Assembly: GCA_035048815.1 (NCBI GenBank)
Contig: JAUCBN010000055.1
Span: 379,501-443,500 of the forward strand
Reading direction: 5' to 3'
Length of the DNA stretch: 64,000 nucleotides
Origin: Abelmoschus esculentus
Taxonomy: Eukaryota; Streptophyta; Magnoliopsida; Malvales; Malvaceae
The notes under the pieces: model-generated
The model's database searches: none
What the model was told of the DNA's origin: nothing
What the model saw: only the letters and a program-made list of their open reading frames with translations
Program-made: the position numbers and the translations under genes
Shown: positions 24,501-34,778 of the stretch, piece by piece
Position numbering within the stretch: the first letter of the stretch is position 1
Layout of the letters: each line of letters opens with the position of its first letter

Positions 24501-25335
24501 CCATGCTGGTAAGTCTTGAACTTTCAAGAGACGAAATGTATGAGGCAACTTATCATTTGAAACATGAAAAACACGAATGGCCTCAACACAATTCTGCTCT
24601 TTATTACTACTGTCTTTCTCATCAGCCTATCAAAATTAGAGCAAACCATTCAAAAATAAAGCTTTTAAAGAGAAAAAAAGAAAAAGGAAAAAAATAAACT
24701 TCAAATTTAATACCTTCAACTTATTAGCAGAGTTTGCTTCATTTTTGGAAGCTTGATTCCGATTTTTCTTTGCATCAAGTTTCAGGATTTCTTCATCGCT
24801 ATTAGCTTCACCATAACTTCTCTTCTTTTCACCTGTTGAAGATAATGATACGTATTTGAACAAGTGATGACCAGGAATCAGCTCTATGATATCACCATTG
24901 CTAATAGCTGCATTTTCGCGGGAAACCAGCTTCTTTCTCAGCTCGCCGGACCTAACAACAACTGGGTTCGTCCCCTCCTAAAAAAATTCCACGAATTGAT
25001 CAACCAAATTGAAAGAGAGATAGAAATAGAAAGAGGAATAAACTATAGAAAAAAATTGGAACTTTACGACGAGTAAATCTGCGGAGCCATCAGGGTAGGC
25101 GGTTAAAGCAATGTGTTTTCGGCTGAGTCTCTTGTCGGTAACGGAAACATCATTTCGGCCGATGAAATTGGGACCGTGAAAGAGCGGGAGCTTGGGGATT
25201 GAATCGTCTTCTTGTAGATTGTTATTTACAACAACCAAGTATCCAATCTGTTAACAAATAAAATGAGATTTTAACCATGAAATTCATATACAAGAGAATA
25301 ATTTCAAAGGGATTATCGACCTGTGATTGAGGCAT
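21552..25335 (-). CDS. TDP1: Tyrosyl-DNA phosphodiesterase 1 with N-terminal FHA domain
   Basis: Sixteen exons join in frame to 648 residues: 25335-25321, 25247-25068, 24977-24714, 24626-24462, 24356-24296, 24150-24074, 23987-23730, 23569-23480, 23351-23217, 23035-22886, 22739-22636, 22543-22490, 22382-22292, 22044-21958, 21864-21720 and 21622-21552. TDP1 removes 3'-phosphotyrosyl and other blocked ends left by trapped topoisomerase I in the nucleus. The N-terminal FHA-like fold shows GRNDVSV and LSRKHIAL. The first HKN motif is HHSKAML with N in HTANLIYVDW. The second is PHIKTFTRY with N in LLTSANLSKAAWG. The terminus is PWSWDRRYTKKDVYGQVWP. Both catalytic His-Lys pairs are intact. The first exon codes for only MPQSQ; this start was chosen because it joins in frame to the FHA exon. 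A low-complexity acidic/basic linker follows the FHA part. Confidence 0.95.
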
Positions 25336-26072
25336 GGATGAGGAAGGGGAGTTTGGTGCATGAAACTGGAACAAGGGGTAGCTTGTTGAGACTGGTGTTT
25401 GCCTGTCCTTTTGGGAATTATTTGAAACTTAGAGTAGTAAAAGTTTCAAGGTAAACTAATCCATTGACCTCCGAATTATACGAATATATTTATTTTAATT
25501 ATTAATAAATTTAATATCGATTTATTTTGATCATTATATTAAAAAATTAAAAAAAAAATAATATAACAGTTAACCAAAATTTAAAAAATTACTATATTAA
25601 TTCTTATTTATTTATTTATTATATTAATTTAATTCTAATTTTAATTAAATAAAAATAAAATTAATCCAGAATTAGATTTTAACAAAATGTAATCTTTCGG
25701 GTATACAAATGTGGATTCGAATTTGTAACAACTTGTGACACACCTAAGAGAAGTGAAATCTTAGAGGACTTATGGATATAAAAGAAAATAAATGATTAAA
25801 AACCTTCACTCCTCACTAATTTAACATCCCACTCTAAAACTAAACTGAACTTTATGTTTAGAAATATGCTATAAAAGATTGTGCTATGGTACTCTGCTAC
25901 AAGAATTCGATTAGGTTGTTTCGGTATCAAAATTTGGCAATCAGCCACATTTCCTCTTTCCTTCAAATACAAGTAAAACAAAAATCATCATCGTACGAGA
26001 AAAACATCATTATGTTTCTCGAATGTTGAAGTTTCCGTAAACATTGTCATGCAAGCAATGCGATAAATCTCT
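25336..26072. other. Intergenic spacer with AT-rich repeat
   Basis: It holds the TDP1 promoter region and the 3' flank of the J-protein gene. The part at about 25450-25690 resembles the family-2 AT-rich repeat. No gene was seen. Confidence 0.55.
25450..25690. repeat. AT-rich dispersed repeat (family 2)
   Basis: It shares with about 16145-16445 the order AACAGTTAACCAAAATTTAA, a TTATTTATTTATTAT run and AATTTTAATTAAATAAAA. Similarity was judged by eye and ends are not defined. Confidence 0.35.
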
Positions 26073-28673
26073 CTATCTTCTGCGTTTGTGCTCTTTCCGC
26101 ATTTCCGCTAGGTAGACATCTAAGTTGGTCTTTATCCATAACCGTCTCGAAATTAGATCTTCCTTGGTTGATTCATCTATGAACCACAAAGAAACAAGAA
26201 TAAGGATAAAACCAGCAGTTCATAGTAGTTCAGAAGCATCGACTCACACCATAGAAGGAAAGATCTGTATTGCAGAGATAAGAGTTCATATGGGTACTAA
26301 GCAAATCTTTGATGAAATGAAGCATTTACTCTAAGTCTCTAATTACTATGTTGATCAAACATGCGAGTATATACCTATCAAGATATTTGATTCTACGATT
26401 CTATCATCTATCGATCTTCAAATCTCTAAACAATGTGTTTCTGTATGCAAATGGAAAAAGTTAAGCGAAGGTACCAATGTTTAGCCACGCATCAAGAGGA
26501 ACCCTGAGGGAGTTTCTAGTCAAGTAAGCTGCGTCTTCCCAAGAATATGGAGCTTTCTTCACCTTGTATCTCCAGAACCAACAGCCATACCACAACAATA
26601 GCTGGAGAGGTAGAAATTTAGTCAGTAACCTGTTTCAGTCTAAAAACTAAGGTTGAGGTTTTTAGCTAATACAATAACAGCAAGATCAAACACAGGTATA
26701 ACCAGCATATTTGGTATTCACTAAATTACTTGATCTTAACTCAAAATTGCAGCTATTTCAGCTTAATAGCTGGTATACTGACCTTGCAAATAGTGTAGGG
26801 GAGGAGAATAAAACGGACACCGATTAATTCCCAGATGCATGGCTTTTCAGCTCCTTTAATGTCCAGCTCAAGCTCATTGCTGAGATCTTCCTCCTTTTTC
26901 CTACAGTTAATATATGGGTAAAATCTCTATTGTAAAAGAAAACAAGGTGTTTAAAGGATGGCATGTGCACATCGCTCAATGTGTGTTTAATGTAAACAAA
27001 GCCACATCGCTCCATGTGTGTGTAATGTAAAAAAGCCACGTTGCTCTATGTGGTGGTTAATGTAAACAAAACCACACTGCTCTTTGTGCCTAATGTAAAC
27101 TAACCACAATATTGGAGTCTAATTTTAAGGGCCAAAACTGAAAAATGTAAATGAAGCATACTTGTCCATTTGCCTGTTACTCTTCTTCTTATTTGTGGTC
27201 CCTCCACTGCGTTCAAGTCCCAATGCCCGCAGTCTGTTTTTGTATGCAGGTGTCTTCTTAACCATATCGACAGCCTGAATCCAGAAATGGGATAGCAGGA
27301 GAAACATATAAAGGGTCAAATGAAGCAGAATGAAAGCATTTCTATGTAACATATATTGGACATATTTATGCTACAAAATTCTCCTATGATGCTGTTTTAT
27401 TTTCATAACTAAGCAATAAGCTGTTTGAACCTCATTCGATGCATTTGTAAAATTCAGAGGAGAGGAGGGTAGAGTTGAATCTTTGTTGCTAACTCTACCC
27501 TTGAGGTAACAAACAGTAAGCTAAGCTTGACTTGCTAGGATATCTTTTCAAAGATATGACAAGTGTCACTGTAATATACTAAGAAGATATTGCAAAAAGT
27601 TCAGTCTTCTACGTGATATTATCTACCAATATCAAGCATGTCCACCAAAGATTGACATTCAGAAAGTAGCAAAATTTAGATAATATTTGACGGTAACGCA
27701 CCTGATTATACCTGTTCAACCGATTGAAATAATGAAACACCGAAAGAATTATAAGAACACCAACCAGGACAGCACGGGTATCCTAGAAAGCATATAGAAC
27801 AGAAAGAAACAAATCAATCCAAAACCCCATGTCAAAGCAGAAAGAATACTCAATAACAACAGAATACTAAAATAATCCTCACCGTTTTGTGACCGTAATA
27901 TGCACGGTAGTAACGAGCAGTATTGTAAAACACCTAAATGAAACAGAAATTTGATGATTAAATTTACAGAGAAAGCTAAAATGCAGTGAATTAAATGATC
28001 CAGAGGGCGATAAAGCCACAAGAAAAAACACAGTTTAAACATTACAGAGCACACTATATTTCTAAAATGCCTTAAACAAAAGCTTAAAAAATCACCTCTT
28101 CTGGATGCGCAATTGCATAATCATACTGCTCCCTTGTAGCTTCATCTTTCAAAATCTGCAACCGAAATCCACATTATAGGAAAAACATACATAAAATCTC
28201 AAATTCAAAGTAACACAGAAGAAGAATCAGCAAATTGAAAGACAAGGATTGTAGTTACCTCATACGCATTCGCAATTTTCACAAAAAGCTTTCTCGATTC
28301 CGGATCTGGATTCTTATCCGGATGACTAAAAAGGAAAATAATCGAAATTCTAGTTAAAGATAAAATTAAATCAGTAAAGAGATCGAACCTTCTTCTTTTC
28401 TGAAAAAGAAAAACTCACTATTTCAAGGAGAGCTTGTAATAAGCTTTCTTGATCTCCGAGACATTAGCAGATTGAGAAACCCTATAAAACATGAAAATGA
28501 AGTTAAAATTAGAGGAATCAATGAACGGAGAGAGAAATTTATGACGGAGCTGACCCTAGGAGATCGTAGCAATCGTCTTCGTCGCAGTAAATGGCGATCG
28601 ACGGTGAGACGTAGACAGATACAACGAGCGTCAATACGACTGCGCACCACCGTATACCTGCCGTTAACGCCAT
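26073..28673 (-). CDS. C50: Membrane J-domain co-chaperone (DnaJ C50 type)
   Basis: Ten exons: 28673-28555, 28481-28419, 28325-28259, 28155-28096, 27933-27883, 27782-27702, 27274-27162, 26900-26783, 26601-26475 and 26176-26073. They give 300 residues, matching Arabidopsis DnaJ 50. A signal peptide (about 1-28) is followed by CDEDDCYDLLGVSQ, a J-domain (about 33-100) with the HPD motif in KYHPDKNPDPESRK that stimulates Hsp70, then HPEEVFYNTARYYRAYYGHK. A hydrophobic span AVLVGVLIILSVFHYF (about 133-148) is a probable transmembrane helix. Relatives include animal DNAJC25. They are thought to sit in the ER membrane with the J-domain in the lumen (inference). The C-terminal half is lysine-rich and ends EHKRRR. 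All splice phases agree. The J-domain is split over four exons. Confidence 0.94.
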
Positions 28674-29370
28674 CACTTTCCCCTTCTCTGTTTTTTTCCT
28701 TTGAAACGCCTTTGTCTTTTTCTGCAGCTAGAAGAAGATTAAAACAGATTGCTTTGCTGTTATTTAAAACATGCATACATAACCCTTTGGATCTATCTGC
28801 GTCAAAACTCCAATAGTCAACCAAATTGCGGATTCAATTTTTTGTTCGGGTATCCGGGTCGGATTTAAATCTTAATATTATAAATAAAATAAATTGAATA
28901 AGAAAATAAAATTTTTATAATATTTATTTTAAATTAATCTGTTAATAAAATTAAATATTAATAATTATATAAAATATTATATTAAAAATTATTTTTTAAC
29001 AGATAATAAAATAAAATAAATCTTAATATTATAAATAAAATAAATAAGAAATTTAAATATAATTAAAATCGTAACTCATGTGGCCCAAAGTTTTGAGAAA
29101 AATAGGGCGTCGGCCTAGTTCACCGGATTCTTAACCACGAGCCCACTTTTCTTTCCATAAAGGTAAAATTCAACTTAACACCCTCAAACTATCTCACATG
29201 TTGTAATTTGGTTTTTAAATTTCAAAACATGTTAATTGAATTTTCAAACTATCAGTATCAAACCGATTCTATTAGTGTATATTTTTCAACTTAGTGACTA
29301 AATTACAATTCGATTAAAATGTTCGTTGCCATTTTTCAATAAATATTAAGAGTTAATTGCACTATACTTT

Positions 29371-29540
29371 CTAAATTAAGTCTTTTTGTTTTAAGTTAGT
29401 TTCTAAATTTTTAATTATATTCTAAATTAAGTCTTTTTGTTTTAAGTTAGTTTCTAAATTTTTAATTATATTCTAAATTAAGTCTTTTTGTTTTAAGTTA
29501 GTTTCTAAATTTTTAATTATATTCTAAATTAGTTTCTAGC
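29371..29540. repeat. 51-bp tandem repeat, three full copies plus a partial
   Basis: Three identical 51-base units begin CTAAATTAAGTCTTTTTGTT at 29371, 29422 and 29473. A truncated fourth (CTAAATTAGTTTCTAGC) starts at 29524. Confidence 0.95.
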
Positions 29541-29740
29541 TTTTGAATGTTTCAATCTCATCTCCAAACTACAAGTCACATTCTAAATTGATCAAAAAAT
29601 TTTAAAACATTCCAGTTTCATTCCCAAATGATTGTTTGAGGATGAAATTATAATGTTTAAAAGCTTCAGATTCAATTTAGAATGAAGATCATTGTTTGAG
29701 GATGAGATTAGAAAATTCAAAAGTTTAAAGACCAAATGAG

Positions 29741-29870
29741 GAGAAATTATATCATGGTCAGTTCCACCACGTCATCCATGGGATCAACCACTAAAAACTA
29801 TAAGGTGGGTAGTTTTTAGTGATTGGTCCTATAGACACGTGGTGAGACTGACCCATAATATAATTTTCCC
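29741..29870. repeat. Long imperfect inverted repeat (MITE-like hairpin)
   Basis: The left arm contains CCACCACGTC and ACCACTAAAAACTA. The right arm contains TAGTTTTTAGTG and ACGTGGTGAGACTGACC. Arms of about 55-60 bases pair over most of their length around a loop of about 10 bases (about 29800-29812). Confidence 0.7.
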
Positions 29871-30264
29871 AAATGAAGATTATAATTTGAGAAATGAAGA
29901 TTATAATTTGAGACATGCAGCGTAATTAACTAAAATATTAATAATAAAAAATATCAAATATTCTCAATCTTTAAGATTTACATAATATAGTCGATTAAGA
30001 ACAATGACTAAATTAAGACTTTTATAAATATATTGCCGATCGAACATGATTAAATATTAATTTTATTTGATAAAGATTAAAATAATTATTAAACCAAAGA
30101 CTAAAACAATTCCAAAACTCTTGATTTTGTCCTACATTTCTCATCAAAAGCATACATTATATATTTATGAACCCATAATCAACCACTGACACCCATTAAT
30201 ATCTGTCGGGCATATTTTGAAGCCCCATCACCATGTGTGTGCTACAATGCAATATATCTATATA

Positions 30265-31507
30265 CTAATCTAAAGCATTCCCATCTGGATTCGTTCCTCC
30301 AATCGACAATGTGAAGTATATCAGCAAAATTGTACCCACACTAGACCTGTAATCGGGAAAAAAACAGACAAAATTTCAATCAGTTTCAGTATACAATGAC
30401 AGCTTAAATTTTTTTTTCATATTAATAACTTCAAGAACTTACAATGTGGCGAACAACATGAGAATCCTCTTAGGGTCTAGCATCCATGGGGGAGAAGAAC
30501 GCTTGAAACTATTTCTCCTGAAACTGAACAATCTGCTCTCACTTGCAGCACTGATAGTACCTGAGGCAAAGGTGATCTGATGATGAGTTGGAAGGTTGGT
30601 TACAGGATGATTGCCGGTCTGTTCGGTCACCGCGGTGAGCATTTCCGGTGGAACTGAAATGGTTCATGCAATAAGTACAGTTTAATGTTGGAAATCAGTC
30701 TAAATGAGCATCCATTATTGAGAATCTTAGTTGAAAACTAATATTGATGGTGATAATAATAATTGTTATATTCAATCTATATGATTGTCGAGCTAAGTGG
30801 TGTGACGACCCCATTGGTAGCTACCAAACTACTAAAATATATACAATGTGGAAAACCAGCAAATATATGCCAAATCTTAATTTATTCTGTTGTCTTTTAT
30901 TTTCCGGGAAAGTTTTCCTGGGGAAAGTTTCTAAGAACAAGCAATTTAAGAAGAAAAAAAAAACTGACAATGGATTTAGCATCCTTGGATTACTGTGACT
31001 TTGTAAGGGAAAAAGTCTGTACCTCCGGGTGAGGAGGAGTTGGAAACAAGAGAATCTCTATGATCATTGGCAATGGAAGTAGAATTGGAATTATTAACAT
31101 TCTTCTTGTCACCTCGCAGTGACCCTTTGCGAGAAAGGCTTCTCTGCAAAATCTTGATATTTTCCAGTTAACAAAAGAATCATTGAGAAATCATGAATTT
31201 ATCCAGAAAAGGAAACTTACTGGGAATCTTGAATTTGGATTATTTTCTTTATTGGGAACTCCATGCATAAAACTTTCCATGTCAATAACAAAGCTGTCGG
31301 GTTTATCTGCATTTATATGATCTGAAGATGAATTCTTTTCTGGGGATATTATCTTCTCTTCTGACCCGCAATCATCGTAGGAAGATGCCAAATCCTATCA
31401 CCAAATTTCAGAAATTACATTGAAAATTGTTAAGAGAAACCAATTAAACAGTTAAAACCCAGAAATATTATGCTTACCAACTTTGGATTTTCCTTCATTT
31501 CCACCAT
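30265..31507 (-). CDS. Uncharacterised plant protein with one C-terminal membrane helix
   Basis: Five exons, 31507-31478, 31394-31221, 31143-31023, 30653-30443 and 30346-30265, join in frame to 205 residues. I do not recognise a named family. The first 140 residues are polar, acidic then Ser/Asn-rich, and likely disordered. A conserved-looking block follows: FSFRRNSFKRSSPPWMLDP, then KRILMLFATLSSVGTILLIYFTLS, which is a clear hydrophobic helix at about residues 169-191. Only 13 residues follow it. This resembles a tail-anchored or single-pass protein with a basic, serine-rich juxtamembrane segment that could be phosphorylated (inference). The C-terminal block looks like the conserved core, from memory of similar plant proteins. 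Function is unknown. Confidence 0.78.
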
Positions 31508-33799
31508 TTTCTCAGGAAAATGAAGGAAAAATTAATAAGAAACACACACTAGAGGAGAGACTCTGTAGTCTGTACAGCGTCACCAATTTGCGTATCCAAT
31601 GGGGAGTGGGGCCTCAACTCAATCAATCAATCAACAAGACCTGATTGGAAGAACACTAAAAATAAGAGTTTCAAAACGAAAATGAATCACCAAACATTTT
31701 AATGAAGAAGAAAGAAAGTTAGGACCGAACAAATACAGCTGCTCATTTGTTTGTTAAAAAGACAATGCTTTAACAGACATCTGTTGTGAAATGAACTGTT
31801 TTTTTCTAACAGCGTTGAAGAGTTGCCTGAAGCTCGAAATGGAAAGAGATTTGTTTCAGTTTTCGTTAGAGAAAACAAGAAATTTATGGGGTTTTGGAAT
31901 TAGAATTAACAAGAAGAAGATGCAATTCCAGGCTTTGTTTTCTTTATCTGATACAAATATTTTTATATAACAGTAGTGATTGAATGGAAAGGAGCGTTTA
32001 CGTATTTTATAGGAATAAAATATTTGGTGAATATTTATAGTAATAAATAAGTAAATATTCAAAAGGTTAAAGTACATATTAATACCTGAACTTTTGAGTT
32101 GTTTTTGTTTCGGTCACTCCGTCGTTAAATAATTAAAAATTATTATTTTATATAAAGATGGAAAAAACTTTTTTTTCACAAGTGACTTGATTTTAGGCTT
32201 CAAGGTTTTAGTTTTGCTTTTAGAGTTTAGGTGTTTCAATGTAATGGTTTAGAATTTAAGATTTAGGGTTAGAATTTAAGGTTTAGGGTTTGAGTTTTAG
32301 GGTAACATAATTGAGATTTAAGTTTTAACTTATAAATCCTAACTCTCAACCCAAAATATAGAATTCTATCGATGATTCTTAAATTCAAAACTATTACCCT
32401 ATAAATAGAATTCCCTAAATTTTAAAATTCAAAACCCTAGAATTTAGGGTTTATATTATTTCCCAATTAAAACTTTTCAAACTAAATCAGACAGAAATTA
32501 ATGATCATATTTTTAAAATATTTTATTATCCACATTTAATCTTAACTCACTCCCTGTAAGTAAAATGTCATTCCTAGTTTTAAACATAATTCAAAAAAAA
32601 TTTAAACTCTTTTAAATTTCACTTTTTTTCGGTTATGAAAAAAACAAGATTACATTCATGATCTTTACAGTCGTGTTACTATTAAAAATCATCTGTTATT
32701 ATATCATGAGATATTGATAACCATTGAACTCAACTATCAAAAAGTGATTGTATTTGCTTTAGGAACACCAACCGATGAACTAGATGGATTGGAGGAAACA
32801 ATCGTCTTCTAAAATTTTAAAATTAATATATGATTTAGAAATATTTAAAAAAATGTATACATTTACGTTAAAAATCTATTTTCGTCTTTCTTAAAATTTT
32901 ATGATTTATCCTCTTAAAGTTTTATAAATTTATTCTCTAACATAAAATCATGTATTGATTCTTAAAACCGGTTGTAGCTTATCTTCTGAAATAGAAGTAA
33001 CCGGTAAAAAAGATAAAGAAAACATCCATAATTTACCAACATGAATACAGATTGAACATAAGACAAAAGGTTGTTCTGAAATGAATTTATATTCCGTGGA
33101 AGCTTGATTGGAATGTTTTTGTCATCCTACTCTTATTGTTTTTGTTTTTTTAAGTCACGTATCTTTCTAAATTTTATGGATTGGAATGTTTTGTTGCAAT
33201 GAAGAGACATTTCAATGTCCCACATATTTGTCTAGATTGGGGCAACATTCCCATTGACATGAATTCTAGGGAATTAATTTTTTAAGTCATTGTCAAACCA
33301 TTGATTTAAATTAAAAAAAAAATTATTCTATTCATTCACGTGGGTTTTTATTAGGAGAAAATCGAATATCGAGAGCTACTTGCAAATTTATTGATGTTTA
33401 CTTTTATTCAAAGTTTTGTCGCTTCGGAGTTTTTTAATCTAAATATAACAATCTGTAATATTAATGTTGTTTGTTTTGAGTTATTTTAAAATTCACATCG
33501 AATAAATTTTAATTTTAATTTTGAGTTATTTTTTTCCTCATATTAGTCAAACCAATGTAAATCTTTAGACTTCGATTTTATTTTGTTATAAATTATATAT
33601 TTATTTTATAATAATTTATGTTCGGAATTTATGGCTCCCTTTTTCAATAATATTATCTTCTTTAAAATTCGAACGGGGTTCTTTCCTTGATACTTCGACT
33701 TTATTCTCACTCAATACCTTTTTTCTGTACCCACAAATGGAACCAAATTCCATCAAACATTTGTGGTTAACCTCCTTGTTTTCCCTTCTCTCCCCAACA
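31508..33799. other. Intergenic spacer with telomere-like stretch
   Basis: It holds the divergent promoters of the membrane protein gene (-) and the NHL gene (+). In between is AT-rich DNA. It includes a TTTAGGG-rich block (32190-32460), partly in mirror orientation, and a phrase near 32070-32130 of the family-2 type. No gene was seen. Confidence 0.55.
32190..32460. repeat. Degenerate telomere-like (TTTAGGG) block in both orientations
   Basis: Plus-strand units such as TTTAGGGTTAGAATTTAAGG (32260-32310) are followed by reverse-oriented AACCCTAGAATTTAGGG-like units (32420-32450). It may be an inverted pair of family-1 cores. Confidence 0.45.
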
Positions 33800-34387
33800 A
33801 TGTGCGAAACCAAAAGCTTCAACTCATGGCTTCTTCAAGTCATTGGCCTATTAGGCATTCTTGCTCTCTGTCTATGGCTAGCCTTGCGTCCAAGAAGCCC
33901 CACCTACACCATCGTCAACTTTTCGGTCCCGGCAGCCAACGACAGCAACGCATCCGATCACGGAACCATACAGTATGCACTCGATATCAAAAGCCCGAAC
34001 GAGGACTACGGTATCTACTACGATGATATCTTCCTCGTGTTCTATCATGGGGAAGACAAAGTTGGGAGCAAGACTATCCCTTCGTTTTACCAAGGGAAGG
34101 ATAAAACTTATCGGGTGATCGACCATGTGGATGTCGAGACACGGCTTTGGACCGGCCTCCGTAAGGCGATGTTGAATGCAACGGCCGAATTAAGTGCCGA
34201 TTTGTCGACGAAGATTAAGTACACAACATGGGGCATAAAGAGTAGGCACCATGGGGTCAACAAGGAAGGGAAGATAGGTATAGGTAAAGATGGTAAGATT
34301 TCGAACAAGAAGAAGAGAGTTCAACTTGGACGTCCGTCAAAGAAGCGGAAACTACGGAGTACTCGATTTCTCTCCAGTGCTACGTGA
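33800..34387 (+). CDS. NDR1/HIN1-like (NHL, LEA-2 type) membrane protein
   Basis: An intronless frame. With the ATG at 33800 it gives 195 residues beginning MCETKSFNSWLLQVIG. That N-terminus and the following helix (about 10-29, GLLGILALCLWLALR) are typical of NHL proteins. An in-frame ATG at 33737 would add 21 residues and is less likely. The LEA-2-like beta domain includes YTIVNFSVP, IQYALDIKSPNEDYGIYYDD and FYQGKDKTYRV. N-glycosylation sites are at NDSNAS and NATAE. The C-terminus is strongly basic (KKRVQLGRPSKKRKLR). NHL proteins sit in the plasma membrane and several act in defence (family knowledge). From memory the Arabidopsis counterpart At1g61760 also lies beside the C50 gene and a DUF26 gene, as here. 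Confidence 0.88.
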   Translation: MCETKSFNSWLLQVIGLLGILALCLWLALRPRSPTYTIVNFSVPAANDSNASDHGTIQYALDIKSPNEDYGIYYDDIFLVFYHGEDKVGSKTIPSFYQGKDKTYRVIDHVDVETRLWTGLRKAMLNATAELSADLSTKIKYTTWGIKSRHHGVNKEGKIGIGKDGKISNKKKRVQLGRPSKKRKLRSTRFLSSAT

Positions 34388-34778
34388 TTAATTATTTATC
34401 AAAATAATAATAATAATAATAAACCAAGTCGAATAAAAAAATTTATACAACACTTTATTTATCATAAAAATCTTATATTTATGTAGGTTCAAAATTAGTT
34501 TTATAGCATTCAAAACATTTATTATTAGATTAATTAGTATTATTTTGTTTCACTTCCGTCCCTTTCATTCATTGTGTTCCCAAGTCTTCTTCCTTGTAGA
34601 CGACGCAAACAATTGGAAAAGTAAAATGGCGAAAAGTGTTGCCCCTTATAGAACCACACATATCATAAATTCATAATTTCTATATGTGACCAGAATCTAG
34701 AATTACATAGCTGATCTTTCTTGTTTGATCATTGATGATTCTTGATCAAAGAAGGTGATCACTTTTTATATATAAAGT
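34388..34778. other. Intergenic spacer
   Basis: Short AT-rich spacer with the receptor kinase promoter. A TATATATAAAG box-like sequence lies about 10 bases before the kinase ATG. Nothing else was seen. Confidence 0.5.

Larger units (their letters stand above)
28674..30264. other. Intergenic spacer with tandem repeat and hairpin
   Basis: AT-rich DNA between the J-protein promoter and the 3' end of the next gene. It contains a 51-bp tandem repeat (29371-29540) and a long imperfect inverted repeat (29741-29870). No gene was seen. Confidence 0.6.
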
